64,000 nucleotides of DNA from Tolypothrix sp. PCC 7712 (GTDB lineage: Bacteria > Cyanobacteriota > Cyanobacteriia > Cyanobacteriales > Nostocaceae), in NCBI RefSeq assembly GCF_025860405.1, contig NZ_CP063785.1, forward strand, positions 6,821,390 to 6,885,389, written 5' to 3'. Made by a program: the position numbers and the translations under genes. This document shows positions 1 to 8,790 of the stretch, in pieces. Every line of letters begins with the position of its first letter. Positions within the stretch are counted from its first letter, which is position 1. The notes under the pieces are model-generated. The model did not search any database. It saw nothing but the letters and a program-made list of their open reading frames with translations, and had not been told where the DNA came from.

Positions 1-157
1 TAACTACGCTTTTAGCATAGCTGATTTGCGTAGAAGTTATAGCAAGGGCTGGCTGTCTTCAAATTAGGGGCTAGGGACTAGAGAAGAGTGATTATCATGT
101 TTGGTTGTGGGATTTGCCCGCGATTAGCTAGTTTTAAATAATTAAGAGGAAGGGAGT

Positions 158-481
158 ATGGATAATAACAATTGGATGCAGCAGTTAGTAATGCTTGGTA
201 TTGGCACAACATCTTTAGTAGCTGACAAACTGCGACAAGTCAGTGATGAATTAGTCAAAGATGGCAAGCTGAATCCTGAGCAAGCAAAAGCTGTGATGGA
301 TGATATTGTACAGCAGTTGCGATCAGAGCAAGGCACTTGGGAAACTCAGATGCAACGGCAAATGCGTAATATGATGCAAGATTTAGGAGTAGCTCGTCAG
401 TCAGAGGTAGACGAGCTACGGGGTAGAATTGACCGTTTAGAACGTCAAGTGCGGGATTTAGAAAATAAGCTTTGGCGTTAG
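158..481 (+). CDS. phasin-like small coiled-coil protein
   Basis: This 107-residue protein starts at an ATG preceded by a strong purine-rich ribosome site (GAGGAAGGGAG). The first half is amphipathic helix with a LVADKLRQVSDELVKDGKL segment. Residues about 75-107 form a heptad-like, charged coiled coil (VDELRGRIDRLERQVRDLENKL). There is no signal peptide or membrane segment, so it should be cytoplasmic. This layout resembles the phasin / PhaF-like regulator family linked to polyhydroxyalkanoate granules, but short proteins of this type occur in cyanobacteria whether or not they make PHA. The general class is likely; the role at a granule is inference. It stands alone, 78 bp ahead of the FKBP gene on the same strand. 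Confidence 0.7.
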   Translation: MDNNNWMQQLVMLGIGTTSLVADKLRQVSDELVKDGKLNPEQAKAVMDDIVQQLRSEQGTWETQMQRQMRNMMQDLGVARQSEVDELRGRIDRLERQVRDLENKLWR

Positions 482-559
482 GATATCACTTTGTGCTTTA
501 AACTAATTTGTGTCCTATTGGTCATTTTTTCCAAACTACCTAAGTAGGGAGGGTTAATT

Positions 560-1084
560 TTGAAAGCAATTATACTCAGCGTTGGATTAATGCTGGCGTG
601 TGTTGTGGTTTTAGTATTAGCGCAAATTGGCGGCAGTAAACAAGACTCTGCCATTGCTGCTAATCTCAGCCAACCAACACCAGCAGCCATAGCTGTCCCT
701 GAAAACAATACCTTGATTGCGAGCAATACTATGTCTGATGCCAATGCTGTCACTACCCCTTCTGGATTGAAGTACATTGAACTAAAAGAGGGGACTGGTG
801 CAACTCCTCAAACCGGACAAAAGGTTGTAGTTCACTACACCGGCACTCTAAAAGATGGTACAAAGTTTGATAGTTCACGCGATCGCAATCGTCCTTTCGA
901 GTTTAATATCGGACGCGGACAAGTGATCAAAGGCTGGGACGAAGGACTCAGTACAATGAAAGTCGGCGGTAGTCGTCAGCTAATTATCCCGCCAGAGTTA
1001 GGTTATGGCGCTCGTGGTGCTGGTGGTGTAATTCCACCCAACGCTACCCTGATTTTTGACGTGGAATTACTAGATGTTAACTAG
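560..1084 (+). CDS. FKBP-type peptidyl-prolyl cis-trans isomerase, N-terminally anchored
   Basis: The 174-residue protein has a hydrophobic N-terminus (about residues 4-24) that acts as a signal peptide or membrane anchor, a low-complexity linker, and one FKBP domain at about 66-173. Family hallmarks are visible: [18 protein letters not shown], the [18 protein letters not shown] stretch and the closing [19 protein letters not shown] segment. It should catalyse proline isomerisation to help proteins fold in the periplasm or thylakoid lumen. The start is a TTG with AGGGAGGG just upstream; no ATG in frame would keep the signal sequence. The gene is followed directly by a short run of the heptamer GGGGACT. 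Confidence 0.9.
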   Translation: MKAIILSVGLMLACVVVLVLAQIGGSKQDSAIAANLSQPTPAAIAVPENNTLIASNTMSDANAVTTPSGLKYIELKEGTGATPQTGQKVVVHYTGTLKDGTKFDSSRDRNRPFEFNIGRGQVIKGWDEGLSTMKVGGSRQLIIPPELGYGARGAGGVIPPNATLIFDVELLDVN

Positions 1085-1128
1085 GGATTAGGGACTGGGG
1101 ACTGGGGACTAGGGACTGGGGATTGAAT
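1083..1128. repeat. short heptamer tandem repeat (GGGACTG type)
   Basis: About six imperfect copies of a 7-bp unit (GGGACTG, GGGATTA, GGGACTA) begin at the stop codon of the FKBP gene. This is the smallest of the STRR-like loci in the window. Confidence 0.75.
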
Positions 1129-1169
1129 TCTGTTCTAGCCCCAGTAATCAATTATTTAATAATTACTAG

Positions 1170-3053
1170 TTAATAATTATTGGGCCTGGCTAGGTTTTTA
1201 AACTTTGTAAACTGAGGATCGAATAAAAGTTTAACTGTACCTGTTGGGCCGTTACGGTGTTTAGCTACTATCACTTCTGCAATACCGCGATCGGGACTAT
1301 CATTATTGTAGTAATCGTCCCTATATAACATGATTACTAAATCCGCATCCTGTTCAATAGAATTATGAACTATGATGTTGTTTGCAATGAAATTATGTAG
1401 ATTAGGAACTGTTAAATCATAAACTTCTTCTTCCCCATCAGGTTGGATTGCAACGATTTCATCCCAATAAATATCGCTATTAGCTAAAAGATTTATTTCT
1501 GCTGATTTGACAACTGTAGCCAGTCTTGAAGCTCTTTCTCGGCTCACATTTTGCTTATAAAGTGTTGTTCCACAATGAGCAACATCAGCTAAAGATTGCA
1601 TTGGTAAAGCTAGGCGATCTCCTATTTCTAAACTGTCCAGTCTCTTCCAGCCATTAATAGTTAAAAATTTGTGATTACCTGTGGCTCGAATTTTACGCCC
1701 TAAACGAGTTTTTAATAAAAATATAGGCTTGACTCCTGTTGAAAAGGCATTACTAACTATTGCTTTTTCTAACTGCATTGTCGCTTCATTTAATGCCAAA
1801 ACTGAAAAGCCAGATTTGCCTACTAAATTACGAATTGGTACTTGTACTCCAGTATCTGCTAAGGTCACTAAAGTATCGCCAGTTAAACATCCAGATTCTC
1901 TTAAATCTGACAGCATTGGGCGTTTATTAGTACGTGCTTCCACCCCTCGACTTAACTGAGATAAAGCAATAACTGGAACCGATAATTCCCGCGCTAAACC
2001 TTTTAAAGAACGTGTAATTTTAGATAATTCTTGTACACGGTTATCACCTGCTCCTTCCATCAATTGCAAGTAATCTATCACAATTAAACCCAGTTCCATG
2101 CCTTGTTCGGCTTGCAATCGTCTTGCCTGACTACGCATTTGGGTTACTGTAATATTTGGCGTGTCATCAATAAAAATTGGCATCTCTGAAAGCATACCAA
2201 TAGCGCGGCTTAAAGGTTCCCATTGTGCTTGACTAAGTCTGCCACTTCTTAAATAACCACTTTCAATTCCTGCTTCACTTGCTAATAGACGCTGTACCAG
2301 TTGTTCTTTAGACATTTCTAAACTGAAAACAGCAACTGGCATTCTATGAGAAGCAGCAATATTATAAGCAAGGTTCAGGCAAAATGCTGTTTTCCCCATT
2401 GCCGGCCTTGCAGCCACAATAATCAAATCAGAACGCTGAAAGCCACTAGTAAGAGCATCTAAATCGTAAAAACTACAAGTAATTCCAGGTAAAGCAATAC
2501 CTTGATTTCGCTCTTCAATATCCTGAAAATTACTAATTAATGTATCTGAAATATGAACTAATCCTGATTGGGCACGTTCTTGAGTAATGCCAAATACTTT
2601 TTGTTCTGCTTGATCTAAAACAATTGGTAATTCTTTCTCTGTTTCGTAACCAAGATGAACAATTTCATTACCAGCTTTAATTAACTGTCGCCGCTGGTAT
2701 TTATCCATGACTAAGCTTGCTAAAGCGTCAATATTGACGGCTGACACTGTGCGATCTACAAGGGTGGCTAATTTATTTCTCCCGCCAATCCGATTGAGCA
2801 AATCGTGATCCGCTAGCCAACTTGTCACTGCTAGTAAGTCTGTAGGTTTACCCTGCGCGTGTAGTCGCAATGCTGCTTGATAAATATCTTTATGGGCGCT
2901 AATGTAAAAAGCTTCGGCAACTAAGCGATCGCTGACTCTTCCAATCGCTTCTGGATCGAGCAAAATCCCCCCCAAAATCGCTTCTTCTGCCTCAATATTT
3001 TGGGGTGGAAGGCGATCGCTACCATTGCCCTGAAAACTTAGTTCTTCAGCCAT
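1170..3053 (-). CDS. dnaB: replicative DNA helicase DnaB with in-frame mini-intein
   Basis: The 627-residue precursor is DnaB (about 451 residues after splicing) interrupted by a 176-residue intein at residues 389-564. The N-terminal primase-interaction domain spans about 15-120 (PQNIEAEEAILGGILLD). The RecA-like motor has a Walker A at about 214-222 (AARPAMGKT), Walker B LIVIDYLQL at about 322-330, and the DLRESG / SIEQDADLV segment that the intein splits. DnaB is the hexameric helicase that unwinds the replication fork. The start ATG fits the usual N-terminal MAEELSFQGN. The gene lies 289 bp downstream of rplI on the same strand, a common cyanobacterial order. Splicing is required for function because the insertion breaks a conserved ATPase segment. 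Confidence 0.97.
   Translation of the reverse strand: MAEELSFQGNGSDRLPPQNIEAEEAILGGILLDPEAIGRVSDRLVAEAFYISAHKDIYQAALRLHAQGKPTDLLAVTSWLADHDLLNRIGGRNKLATLVDRTVSAVNIDALASLVMDKYQRRQLIKAGNEIVHLGYETEKELPIVLDQAEQKVFGITQERAQSGLVHISDTLISNFQDIEERNQGIALPGITCSFYDLDALTSGFQRSDLIIVAARPAMGKTAFCLNLAYNIAASHRMPVAVFSLEMSKEQLVQRLLASEAGIESGYLRSGRLSQAQWEPLSRAIGMLSEMPIFIDDTPNITVTQMRSQARRLQAEQGMELGLIVIDYLQLMEGAGDNRVQELSKITRSLKGLARELSVPVIALSQLSRGVEARTNKRPMLSDLRESGCLTGDTLVTLADTGVQVPIRNLVGKSGFSVLALNEATMQLEKAIVSNAFSTGVKPIFLLKTRLGRKIRATGNHKFLTINGWKRLDSLEIGDRLALPMQSLADVAHCGTTLYKQNVSRERASRLATVVKSAEINLLANSDIYWDEIVAIQPDGEEEVYDLTVPNLHNFIANNIIVHNSIEQDADLVIMLYRDDYYNNDSPDRGIAEVIVAKHRNGPTGTVKLLFDPQFTKFKNLARPNNY
1362..1889 (-). mobile_element. 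DnaB mini-intein (no homing endonuclease)
   Basis: The intein covers residues 389-564 of DnaB. All splicing elements are present: Cys1 in block A (CLTGDTLV), a TxxH block B (TGNH, intein residues 70-73), block F (EVYDLTVPNLHNF) and block G ending in His175-Asn176, followed by Ser+1 of the C-extein. Between blocks B and F only about 60 residues remain and no LAGLIDADG (DOD) motifs are seen. The endonuclease has therefore been lost and the element is fixed rather than mobile. The insertion point, SG before C and SIEQDAD after N, matches the DnaB intein of Synechocystis. The segment SDIYWDEIVAI also resembles that intein. Confidence 0.95.
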
Positions 3054-3119
3054 AAGCGATGTTCAACTGGCGAGCCAGATTGCTTTGTTACCTTGATGAT
3101 AAAAAATTGCCAATAATTC

Positions 3120-3334
3120 GTAATTGTGAATTCGTAATTCTTGATTAGTCCGTAGATGAATTTAGTAACTAGAAATCAGCAAAAATATTTGTCTTGTGAC
3201 CTCAACAAATCAACTTATTCTGTATCCTAAATAAATTACGAATTACCCTTTGGGTTCGGCAGTTACTTAACTTGGGGAGACCCCAAGACTGTACTGCCTC
3301 ACAAACTACGAATTACGAATTACGAATTAGTAAT
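3120..3334. repeat. ACGAATT repeats and a nested palindrome between rplI and dnaB
   Basis: This interval holds copies of a 7-bp unit (ATTCGTA / TACGAATT) at both ends, about 3120-3143 and 3304-3330. Between them is a nested inverted repeat at 3258-3298: inner arms CTTGGGG and CCCCAAG around AGA (3271-3287), outer arms GGCAGT and ACTGCC. On the minus strand it lies just after rplI and could act as a transcript-end or processing hairpin, but there is no clear U-tract. Confidence 0.7.
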
Positions 3335-3342
3335 TAATTCAG

Positions 3343-3801
3343 TTAGCTAGCAACAACTTCAATAGTTACTTGTGCGGTTACTTCTGAATGTAGCTTAATT
3401 TCAGCTTTGTAAGTGCCCAGGTGGTTAATATCGGGAAGTGTAATACCGCGACGATCAATTTCTTGATTTGTAGCTGCTTGAATTGCATCTGCAACGTCTT
3501 GAGCGGTAACAGTACCGAAAATAGCTTCGTTTTCACCAACCTGCTTGGCAATTTTCAAGCTGCTAATTTTTTCTAAAGCTGCTTGTTGTTCTAAAGCTTG
3601 TTGTCTCAGCTCTAATTGCCGTTGACGTTCTTGTTCACGACGGCGTTCTACTTGCTTGAGAATACCAGGAGTAGCATGAGTTGCTAATTTTTGCGGAATT
3701 AGATAATTACGAGCATAGCCAGGAGCTACATCTACTAAATCTCCTAATTTTCCCAACTTACTCACATCTTGAGTTAAAACTAACTGTACGCGTTTCACCA
3801 T
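3343..3801 (-). CDS. rplI: 50S ribosomal protein L9
   Basis: The 152-residue protein has the L9 N-terminal RNA-binding domain with the signature [20 protein letters not shown] (residues 16-35), a long connecting helix rich in Glu, Arg and Gln, and the C-terminal domain ([18 protein letters not shown]). It binds domain V of 23S rRNA and stabilises the large subunit. Length is normal for the family. The ATG has AGGAAAA about 9 bases upstream. It is the first gene of the rplI-dnaB pair, with 289 bp of repeats between them. Confidence 0.98.
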   Translation of the reverse strand: MVKRVQLVLTQDVSKLGKLGDLVDVAPGYARNYLIPQKLATHATPGILKQVERRREQERQRQLELRQQALEQQAALEKISSLKIAKQVGENEAIFGTVTAQDVADAIQAATNQEIDRRGITLPDINHLGTYKAEIKLHSEVTAQVTIEVVAS

Positions 3802-3966
3802 TGTTTTTCGTTTTCCTGTAGAATCTCATTAACTTGGGGTGCAGCCGGATAGCTCACAGATGTGTAGCTGTATCCCAAGCGGCTTGGTCAATACCCTAAA
3901 GCTTACAGATCCTAGCGAATCGCAGGGGGCGATCGCAACTATTAGGGTGCAAAAAAATTGTATTGC

Positions 3967-5046
3967 TTATAGCGCCGCGATCGCGCGATCTACCAAATCT
4001 AGTCCTTGGGAGACTACCGCATTCCGCCAACCCCGATCCGCAGGCACAAAAACTTCCATTAAGCGCTGGCTTGTCGATTCTTTAGATGGGTGATTTGCTG
4101 GCGAAAAGAAATGAGCGCGGTTTTCGGCTCGTAATGCCTCCACTACTTGAATGACTGAATAAGTACCAAATTCTGCGGTAAGATACCTGTAATTACATTG
4201 GGAAACTTTTGCCTGACACCAATTTCCCAAACCCCCACGAAACTTGTAAGCAACTTTTCTGGCTAGATAAGGTTCCACATAATTCGCACCAAACTTCGCA
4301 ATTAGCCATTGGGTAGACTCAGACTCCGGCGAATAATCAATAAAAAGTTTATAGGTTGCCTTCTTACCTAACCCTGTATGTAAGTCAATATGTACGACAT
4401 CTGTGGCATTCCCCATCCACCGAGCAAAATTATTATCCAGAATCTGATAAGTCTTTGAGGGTTGATGTCCGCCAAAAAATAACCCTTGGGGAAAATCATA
4501 TTGTCCTACTGGTAGCGTGCTGGTTAAAGAATTGATGCCATAGCGGAGAATAATTGCGATCGCCTTTAACAGAAATGGCTCAAACTGAGATGGTGGTGAA
4601 GTTGGATTGAAAAAAGCATTTAACTCACCATATTTTGCCGGACTCCCACTATATACTTCGCCAGGTAGCAGAAAATTACGGTTGAGGTCGATATTCTCCT
4701 CATTCCACCGCCTGCGCCAAGCAAAGCCGTAAGGATTCAAGGCGTGTAAAAGTAATAAAGCAATCCCTTGGCTTTGGTTCCAATTTACCAGACGCTTCTC
4801 TAGCAAAGCACATTGCACAGCCGAACCAAAAAATCCCTCCACGCCATGCAATCCACTAGAGACAACTACAATTTTTTGCGAGTTGGGGTTTCCTAAAAAA
4901 GCCACATCAATAGTTAAATCTGCCCCATCTGGCCCTATTTGCTCTATGGGATATGCTTCTAAGCTACATCCCAAAGCTAACGCCGCATCCCGAAACCGCT
5001 TCCGTGCTGCGTTGTAATTAGGAGAAAAACCAGCATCATCAAGCAT
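3967..5046 (-). CDS. DUF2817 / M14-like zinc carboxypeptidase family protein
   Basis: This is a 359-residue protein if it begins at the ATG given here; an upstream TTG would add six residues. It carries the M14-type zinc site SSGLHGVEG (His67 and Glu70) followed by RRRWNEENIDLNRNF, and a later histidine in HIDLHTGLG. These are the hallmarks of the DUF2817 branch of carboxypeptidase-A-like metallopeptidases, whose substrates are mostly unknown. No signal peptide is seen, so it is probably cytoplasmic. It lies 36 bp downstream of gloB on the same strand, so the two are likely co-transcribed. Family placement is good; the substrate is not predictable. Confidence 0.85.
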   Translation of the reverse strand: MLDDAGFSPNYNAARKRFRDAALALGCSLEAYPIEQIGPDGADLTIDVAFLGNPNSQKIVVVSSGLHGVEGFFGSAVQCALLEKRLVNWNQSQGIALLLLHALNPYGFAWRRRWNEENIDLNRNFLLPGEVYSGSPAKYGELNAFFNPTSPPSQFEPFLLKAIAIILRYGINSLTSTLPVGQYDFPQGLFFGGHQPSKTYQILDNNFARWMGNATDVVHIDLHTGLGKKATYKLFIDYSPESESTQWLIAKFGANYVEPYLARKVAYKFRGGLGNWCQAKVSQCNYRYLTAEFGTYSVIQVVEALRAENRAHFFSPANHPSKESTSQRLMEVFVPADRGWRNAVVSQGLDLVDRAIAAL

Positions 5047-5082
5047 ACAAACACCAAAAACCAAACCCCAAAACCCAAATAG

Positions 5083-5856
5083 CTAAAATTTATCTTTCAT
5101 CCCCCTGATCCGCGCAAAAGTCTGCACCGGATCGTTACTTTTAGCCGCTGATTGTAGTGTTGGCTGTTCCCAGCGTAAAAAAGGATTGGTACTTTTCTCC
5201 ACCCCTATCGTTGAAGGAATGGTAGCTTTTCCCTGGCTACGGTAGGCTTTCACTTCATCAAAGCGTTTTTGTAAGTCAGCGTTTTCACCATCAACAGTTA
5301 AGGCAAATTGTAAATTTTTTAACGTATATTCATGGGCGCACCAGACTTTTGTATTATCAGGTAGAGAGCGCAGTTTATTTAACGAGTTCACCATTTGTGC
5401 AGGAGTCCCTTCAAATATACGACCACAACCCCCTGCAAATAGAGTATCGCCACAGAATAAGTCCCCTGGTTCCCCAGCTACTTCTGGGGGAAAATAGTAA
5501 GCAATGTGCGCGCGGGTATGTCCAGGAACGAAGATGACTCCAGCGACGCGATCGCCAAACTGTACATGAGAGCCATCTTCAAGAAAAACTGTTTGTCCTG
5601 GGATTCTTCCCCGATCCTCGACTCCAGCATAGACTGTTAGCTCAGGAAATTTTTGCATCAACTGCTGATTACCACCCACATGATCGTGATGGTGGTGGGT
5701 GTTAAAAATCGCTACTAACTTAGCGTTAAGTTCGGTTAGTTTCCTGAATACAGGTTCAGCCTCTGCGGGATCGACAGCAGCGGCGATATTTTGCGTGCGA
5801 TCGTACAGCAAGAATATATAGTTATCCGAGAGTGCTTCCAGACGAATGACCTGCAT
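5083..5856 (-). CDS. gloB: hydroxyacylglutathione hydrolase (glyoxalase II)
   Basis: This 257-residue metallo-beta-lactamase-fold enzyme hydrolyses S-lactoylglutathione to lactate and glutathione in methylglyoxal detoxification. The metal site THHHHDH is at residues 53-59. Further ligands lie in [16 protein letters not shown] and WCAHEYT, and the C-terminal glyoxalase-II extension ([11 protein letters not shown]) is present. The start at 5856 is preferred over an ATG nine codons upstream because GAGG sits about 10 bases before it and the family begins at [13 protein letters not shown]. It leads a probable two-gene unit with the DUF2817 peptidase. Confidence 0.96.
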   Translation of the reverse strand: MQVIRLEALSDNYIFLLYDRTQNIAAAVDPAEAEPVFRKLTELNAKLVAIFNTHHHHDHVGGNQQLMQKFPELTVYAGVEDRGRIPGQTVFLEDGSHVQFGDRVAGVIFVPGHTRAHIAYYFPPEVAGEPGDLFCGDTLFAGGCGRIFEGTPAQMVNSLNKLRSLPDNTKVWCAHEYTLKNLQFALTVDGENADLQKRFDEVKAYRSQGKATIPSTIGVEKSTNPFLRWEQPTLQSAAKSNDPVQTFARIRGMKDKF

Positions 5857-6229
5857 AAACTCAATTTCCTCAGAGCAGAACATCAGAGCTATTTGTACTA
5901 GCTATACGAATTATTTATATTTTGTTCATTTTAGCGGGAAAAATCATGAGACATCAGCGTGAAAAACCGTATTTTCCCGGTGGTGAGGGTGAAGGTACTT
6001 ATTAAGTAATGAGATTAATCAGTACAATCTCTCTGGAAAGAAGCATAAATGCGACGCTAGATTAATGTTGTTCTTCTTGTCTTACGACAAAAAGAATTTC
6101 GGTCATCAGGCATCAACAATATTTGTTTAATTCAAGAAAATTTAATATTTCAAAAATTTTCCTGCCAACCTTTTGCAATACAGAGGTCTAGCAAATATTG
6201 TCATGCTCACTTGCATCTATAGGAGATTT
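5857..6229. other. intergenic region between divergent gloB and a small plus-strand gene
   Basis: These 373 bp separate divergently oriented genes, so they must hold two promoters. I see no repeats, RNA genes or credible additional ORF. The only clear site is the AGGAG at 6221 that serves the next gene. Confidence 0.5.
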
Positions 6230-6457
6230 ATGAATTCCCCAGCCTTGCTTTATCCAAGCATCAGTACCCCAGCAGAAACTGCTGTGAAGAAAATTGTCGA
6301 TAAAATTATTTCATCAGGCACAATGAGCCGTCAAGACCATACTTTACTGACATCTACTATTTTGGCTAATGGTGATATTTCTGAGGGAGAACGCCGCCTG
6401 ATTAATCGTGTCTTCGATCATATCCAAACAGGACAACTGAAATTATTGGATTGGTAA
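6230..6457 (+). CDS. small conserved hypothetical protein
   Basis: This 75-residue protein starts at an ATG with AGGAG eight bases upstream; an upstream in-frame ATG has no such site. The sequence is helical (TAVKKIVDKIISSGTMSRQD, then ILANGDISEGERRLINRVFD). Its pattern, a short helical pair with ISEGERRLINRVFDHIQTGQLK, is familiar from small cyanobacterial proteins of unknown function. No membrane segment, cysteines or signal peptide are visible. A 15-bp inverted repeat follows it (6523-6558). I do not assign a function. Confidence 0.75.
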   Translation: MNSPALLYPSISTPAETAVKKIVDKIISSGTMSRQDHTLLTSTILANGDISEGERRLINRVFDHIQTGQLKLLDW

Positions 6458-6522
6458 TAAACGATAAGTAATTCATTATTTTTTCTGAAAGTAATGAAAC
6501 TAAACCATAAAGTTTAAGATTT

Positions 6523-6558
6523 AGCGAATGCTTGTTGTTTAAGCAGCAAGCATTCGCT
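6523..6558. terminator. 15-bp stem inverted repeat
   Basis: Arms AGCGAATGCTTGTTG and CAGCAAGCATTCGCT pair with one G-T wobble around a 6-base loop. It lies after the small gene ending at 6457 and before the glycan island. It may end transcription, although the following sequence is only A/T-rich rather than a T-run. Confidence 0.5.
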
Positions 6559-6584
6559 GTTAAATAATAAATATTATATTAATT

Positions 6585-7424
6585 ATGAATTTTGAAAGAG
6601 GATTTATTACTATTTTAACAGGAATGTATTCTTTTCAAGACTGCATTCATTTTTTGGCATCTGTGAGAAAATTTCATCAAGAGCCAATCATTATTTTAAT
6701 TGACCGAGTTCCGCCAATCTTCTACCTTTTCTTAAAAGCTTTCAAAAATGTCATTTTAAAACCTGCACCAGCAAATGAAAATACTGTTTTAGCATCACGA
6801 GAAGCAAAATTAGCTTTATATGTAGCTTCGGAATTCCAAAAAACCATCTACTTAGATTCAGATATTTGCTTACTATCACCAATTAATGATGTATTTGAAG
6901 CTTTAGAAATGGAAGATTTATTATTAACCGAGGATGTACAGCCTAGTATTATTAAAGCCACAAATTTATTGAGAGGTAAACAGCAAGATATATTAGCAGA
7001 TGTTCTGCCAACTTTACAAGCTATAGGTTTACCACTTCAGGAAGATAGTATTCAATACAATGGTGGCTTTATTGCTTTTCGCAAAACAGAAATAACTGCC
7101 AAATTTTTTGATGAATTCAAGCATTATTTTGAAATTATCAAGAATAATCAAGATAAATTGCTATTAAAAGACCAAGGTGCTTTTGCAGCTGCGATCGCCA
7201 CTGTTAAACCAAAGATAAAAGTCTTACCTCCTACCTATAACTATCTCAGCAAATGGAAGGAATGTTACAACATTCATGAGGGAATTAAAGTATTGCACTG
7301 TACTTACCCTTACCGACCTCAATATGCTAAAGATGTGACTCGCTCTGTTTACACGAGAATATTCGATAAATTAGCTCCACTATTTATGCCAAATCAAATT
7401 ACTAACCCTTGGCGTACTAAATAA
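6585..7424 (+). CDS. putative glycosyltransferase (GT-A fold, DXD)
   Basis: The 279-residue protein opens with a GT-A-like strand (GFITILTGMYSFQDCIHFLASVRKF) and has a metal/nucleotide-sugar DXD motif in KTIYLDSDICLLSP. The later segment YNGGFIAFRKTE and the closing ...VLHCTYPYRPQYAKD resemble GT8-like and nucleotide-diphospho-sugar transferase families. It has no signal peptide or membrane helix, so it likely acts at the cytoplasmic face. It is the first gene of an eight-gene plus-strand run and lies 25 bp before a GT4 gene. The sugar donor and acceptor cannot be read from sequence. No Shine-Dalgarno is obvious before its ATG. Confidence 0.75.
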   Translation: MNFERGFITILTGMYSFQDCIHFLASVRKFHQEPIIILIDRVPPIFYLFLKAFKNVILKPAPANENTVLASREAKLALYVASEFQKTIYLDSDICLLSPINDVFEALEMEDLLLTEDVQPSIIKATNLLRGKQQDILADVLPTLQAIGLPLQEDSIQYNGGFIAFRKTEITAKFFDEFKHYFEIIKNNQDKLLLKDQGAFAAAIATVKPKIKVLPPTYNYLSKWKECYNIHEGIKVLHCTYPYRPQYAKDVTRSVYTRIFDKLAPLFMPNQITNPWRTK

Positions 7425-7449
7425 TTTTAATTAATTAATTAATAAATAA

Positions 7450-8613
7450 GTGAAAAACATTTCCCTAGTATCAATAATAGTCTCTGATTTATCAAGTGCT
7501 GCTATTATGCGTGCCTACTTGTTAGGTAAAGCTATTAAAACTTTAGATATTGAGGTAGAAATTATTGGTTTTTTATTTGGCAATAAATTATATAGCGATT
7601 TACCAGCAGAATTTAAAATCTACCATTTACCTGGAAGCAATTTTCCAGGCTTTGCTCAAGAAATCCGCAAAATTATACCCAAAATTAAAGGAGATATAGT
7701 TTATGCAATTAAGCCGAATTTAGCCAGTTTTGGAGTCGCTTTACTAAAAAAAATATCTAGCAAAAAGCCAATAGTTTTAGATATAGACGACTGGGAACTC
7801 AGTTGGCATGGTGGTGATGAGTGGAAATATCAACCCACAGTTAAACAATTAGCTAGGGACTTATTTAAACCAGATGGAGCGCTGAAAAATCCTCATCATC
7901 CTTTATATATCAAATGGATGGAGAATTGGAGAAATTATGCCGATGCTATGACAGTACATACTCAATTTCTCCAGCAGCGTTTTGGCGGTACTTTAATTCC
8001 CAATGGCAAAGATACATCTTTATTCGATCCAACTAAATATCAACCTGAAGACAGCAGAATTCGCTACGGTTTATCTGCATATAAAATTTTAATGTTTCCC
8101 GGTGCTCCTCGACCTTATAAAGGCTTAGAAGATGTTCTCATAGCGCTAGATAAAATTAATCAACCTGACTTTAAGTTAGTAATTGTTGGTGGTAGTCCTT
8201 ATGATGATTACGATCAGCAACTTCAACAAAATTGGGGAAATTGGATTATCAAATTGCCTAATTATCCTGCTGAAATAATGCCTGATGTAGTGGCTGCTGC
8301 TCACATTATTGTTGTTCCCCAAAGAGATACACCCGAAACTCGCGCACAATTTCCACTGAAACTTACAGATGGAATGTCAATGGCTAAACCTGTATTATCC
8401 ACAAAAGTCGGTGATATTCCCGAAATTTTGGGTGAAACTGGTTATTTAGTTGAACCTGCTAACCCAGAGCAAATTGCAACAACAATTCAATTAATATTTG
8501 ACGATTTAGATTCAGCAAATGTCCGTGGTAGAAAATCACGTGAGCGATGTATAGAAAAATATAGTGTGGAATCTATGGCTTTTCATTTAAAATCAGTAAT
8601 TTTTCGGTTGTGA
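7450..8613 (+). CDS. glycosyltransferase family 4 (group 1)
   Basis: The 387-residue protein has the GT-B layout. The N-terminal acceptor domain includes the VVYAIKPN-like segment GDIVYAIKPNLASFGVALL. The C-terminal donor domain has FPGAPRPYKGLEDVLIAL, KLVIVGGSPY and the nucleotide-sugar loop VPQRDTPETRAQFPLKLTDGMSMAKPV ... TKVGDIPEIL, with GETGYLVEP near the end. This is the classical GT4 retaining-transferase pattern. The start is GTG (KNISLVSIIVS), 25 bp after the previous gene. It probably adds one sugar of the surface glycan built by this cluster. Confidence 0.88.
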   Translation: MKNISLVSIIVSDLSSAAIMRAYLLGKAIKTLDIEVEIIGFLFGNKLYSDLPAEFKIYHLPGSNFPGFAQEIRKIIPKIKGDIVYAIKPNLASFGVALLKKISSKKPIVLDIDDWELSWHGGDEWKYQPTVKQLARDLFKPDGALKNPHHPLYIKWMENWRNYADAMTVHTQFLQQRFGGTLIPNGKDTSLFDPTKYQPEDSRIRYGLSAYKILMFPGAPRPYKGLEDVLIALDKINQPDFKLVIVGGSPYDDYDQQLQQNWGNWIIKLPNYPAEIMPDVVAAAHIIVVPQRDTPETRAQFPLKLTDGMSMAKPVLSTKVGDIPEILGETGYLVEPANPEQIATTIQLIFDDLDSANVRGRKSRERCIEKYSVESMAFHLKSVIFRL

Positions 8614-8790
8614 ATATATCTTTATAGAAAAATTAAATCTTTTTCACAAACTAATATTTTTTTAAATTTCTCTTTTTAAGAAAATACGTATTTACCCTGA
8701 AAAAATTGATCATAAATATGAAAATTAGCCAATGTAGTGACATCGGTAATATTCGTGTTAATAATAAATAAATTATGATACGCAGAACTG

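Noticed and set aside
8717-8770. Short ORF MKISQCSDIGNIRVNNK before the exporter gene, recalling the SDIGNVRxNNE start of PP2C phosphatases
   Set aside because: Only 17 codons with no supporting sequence beyond; it may be chance or a tiny remnant.
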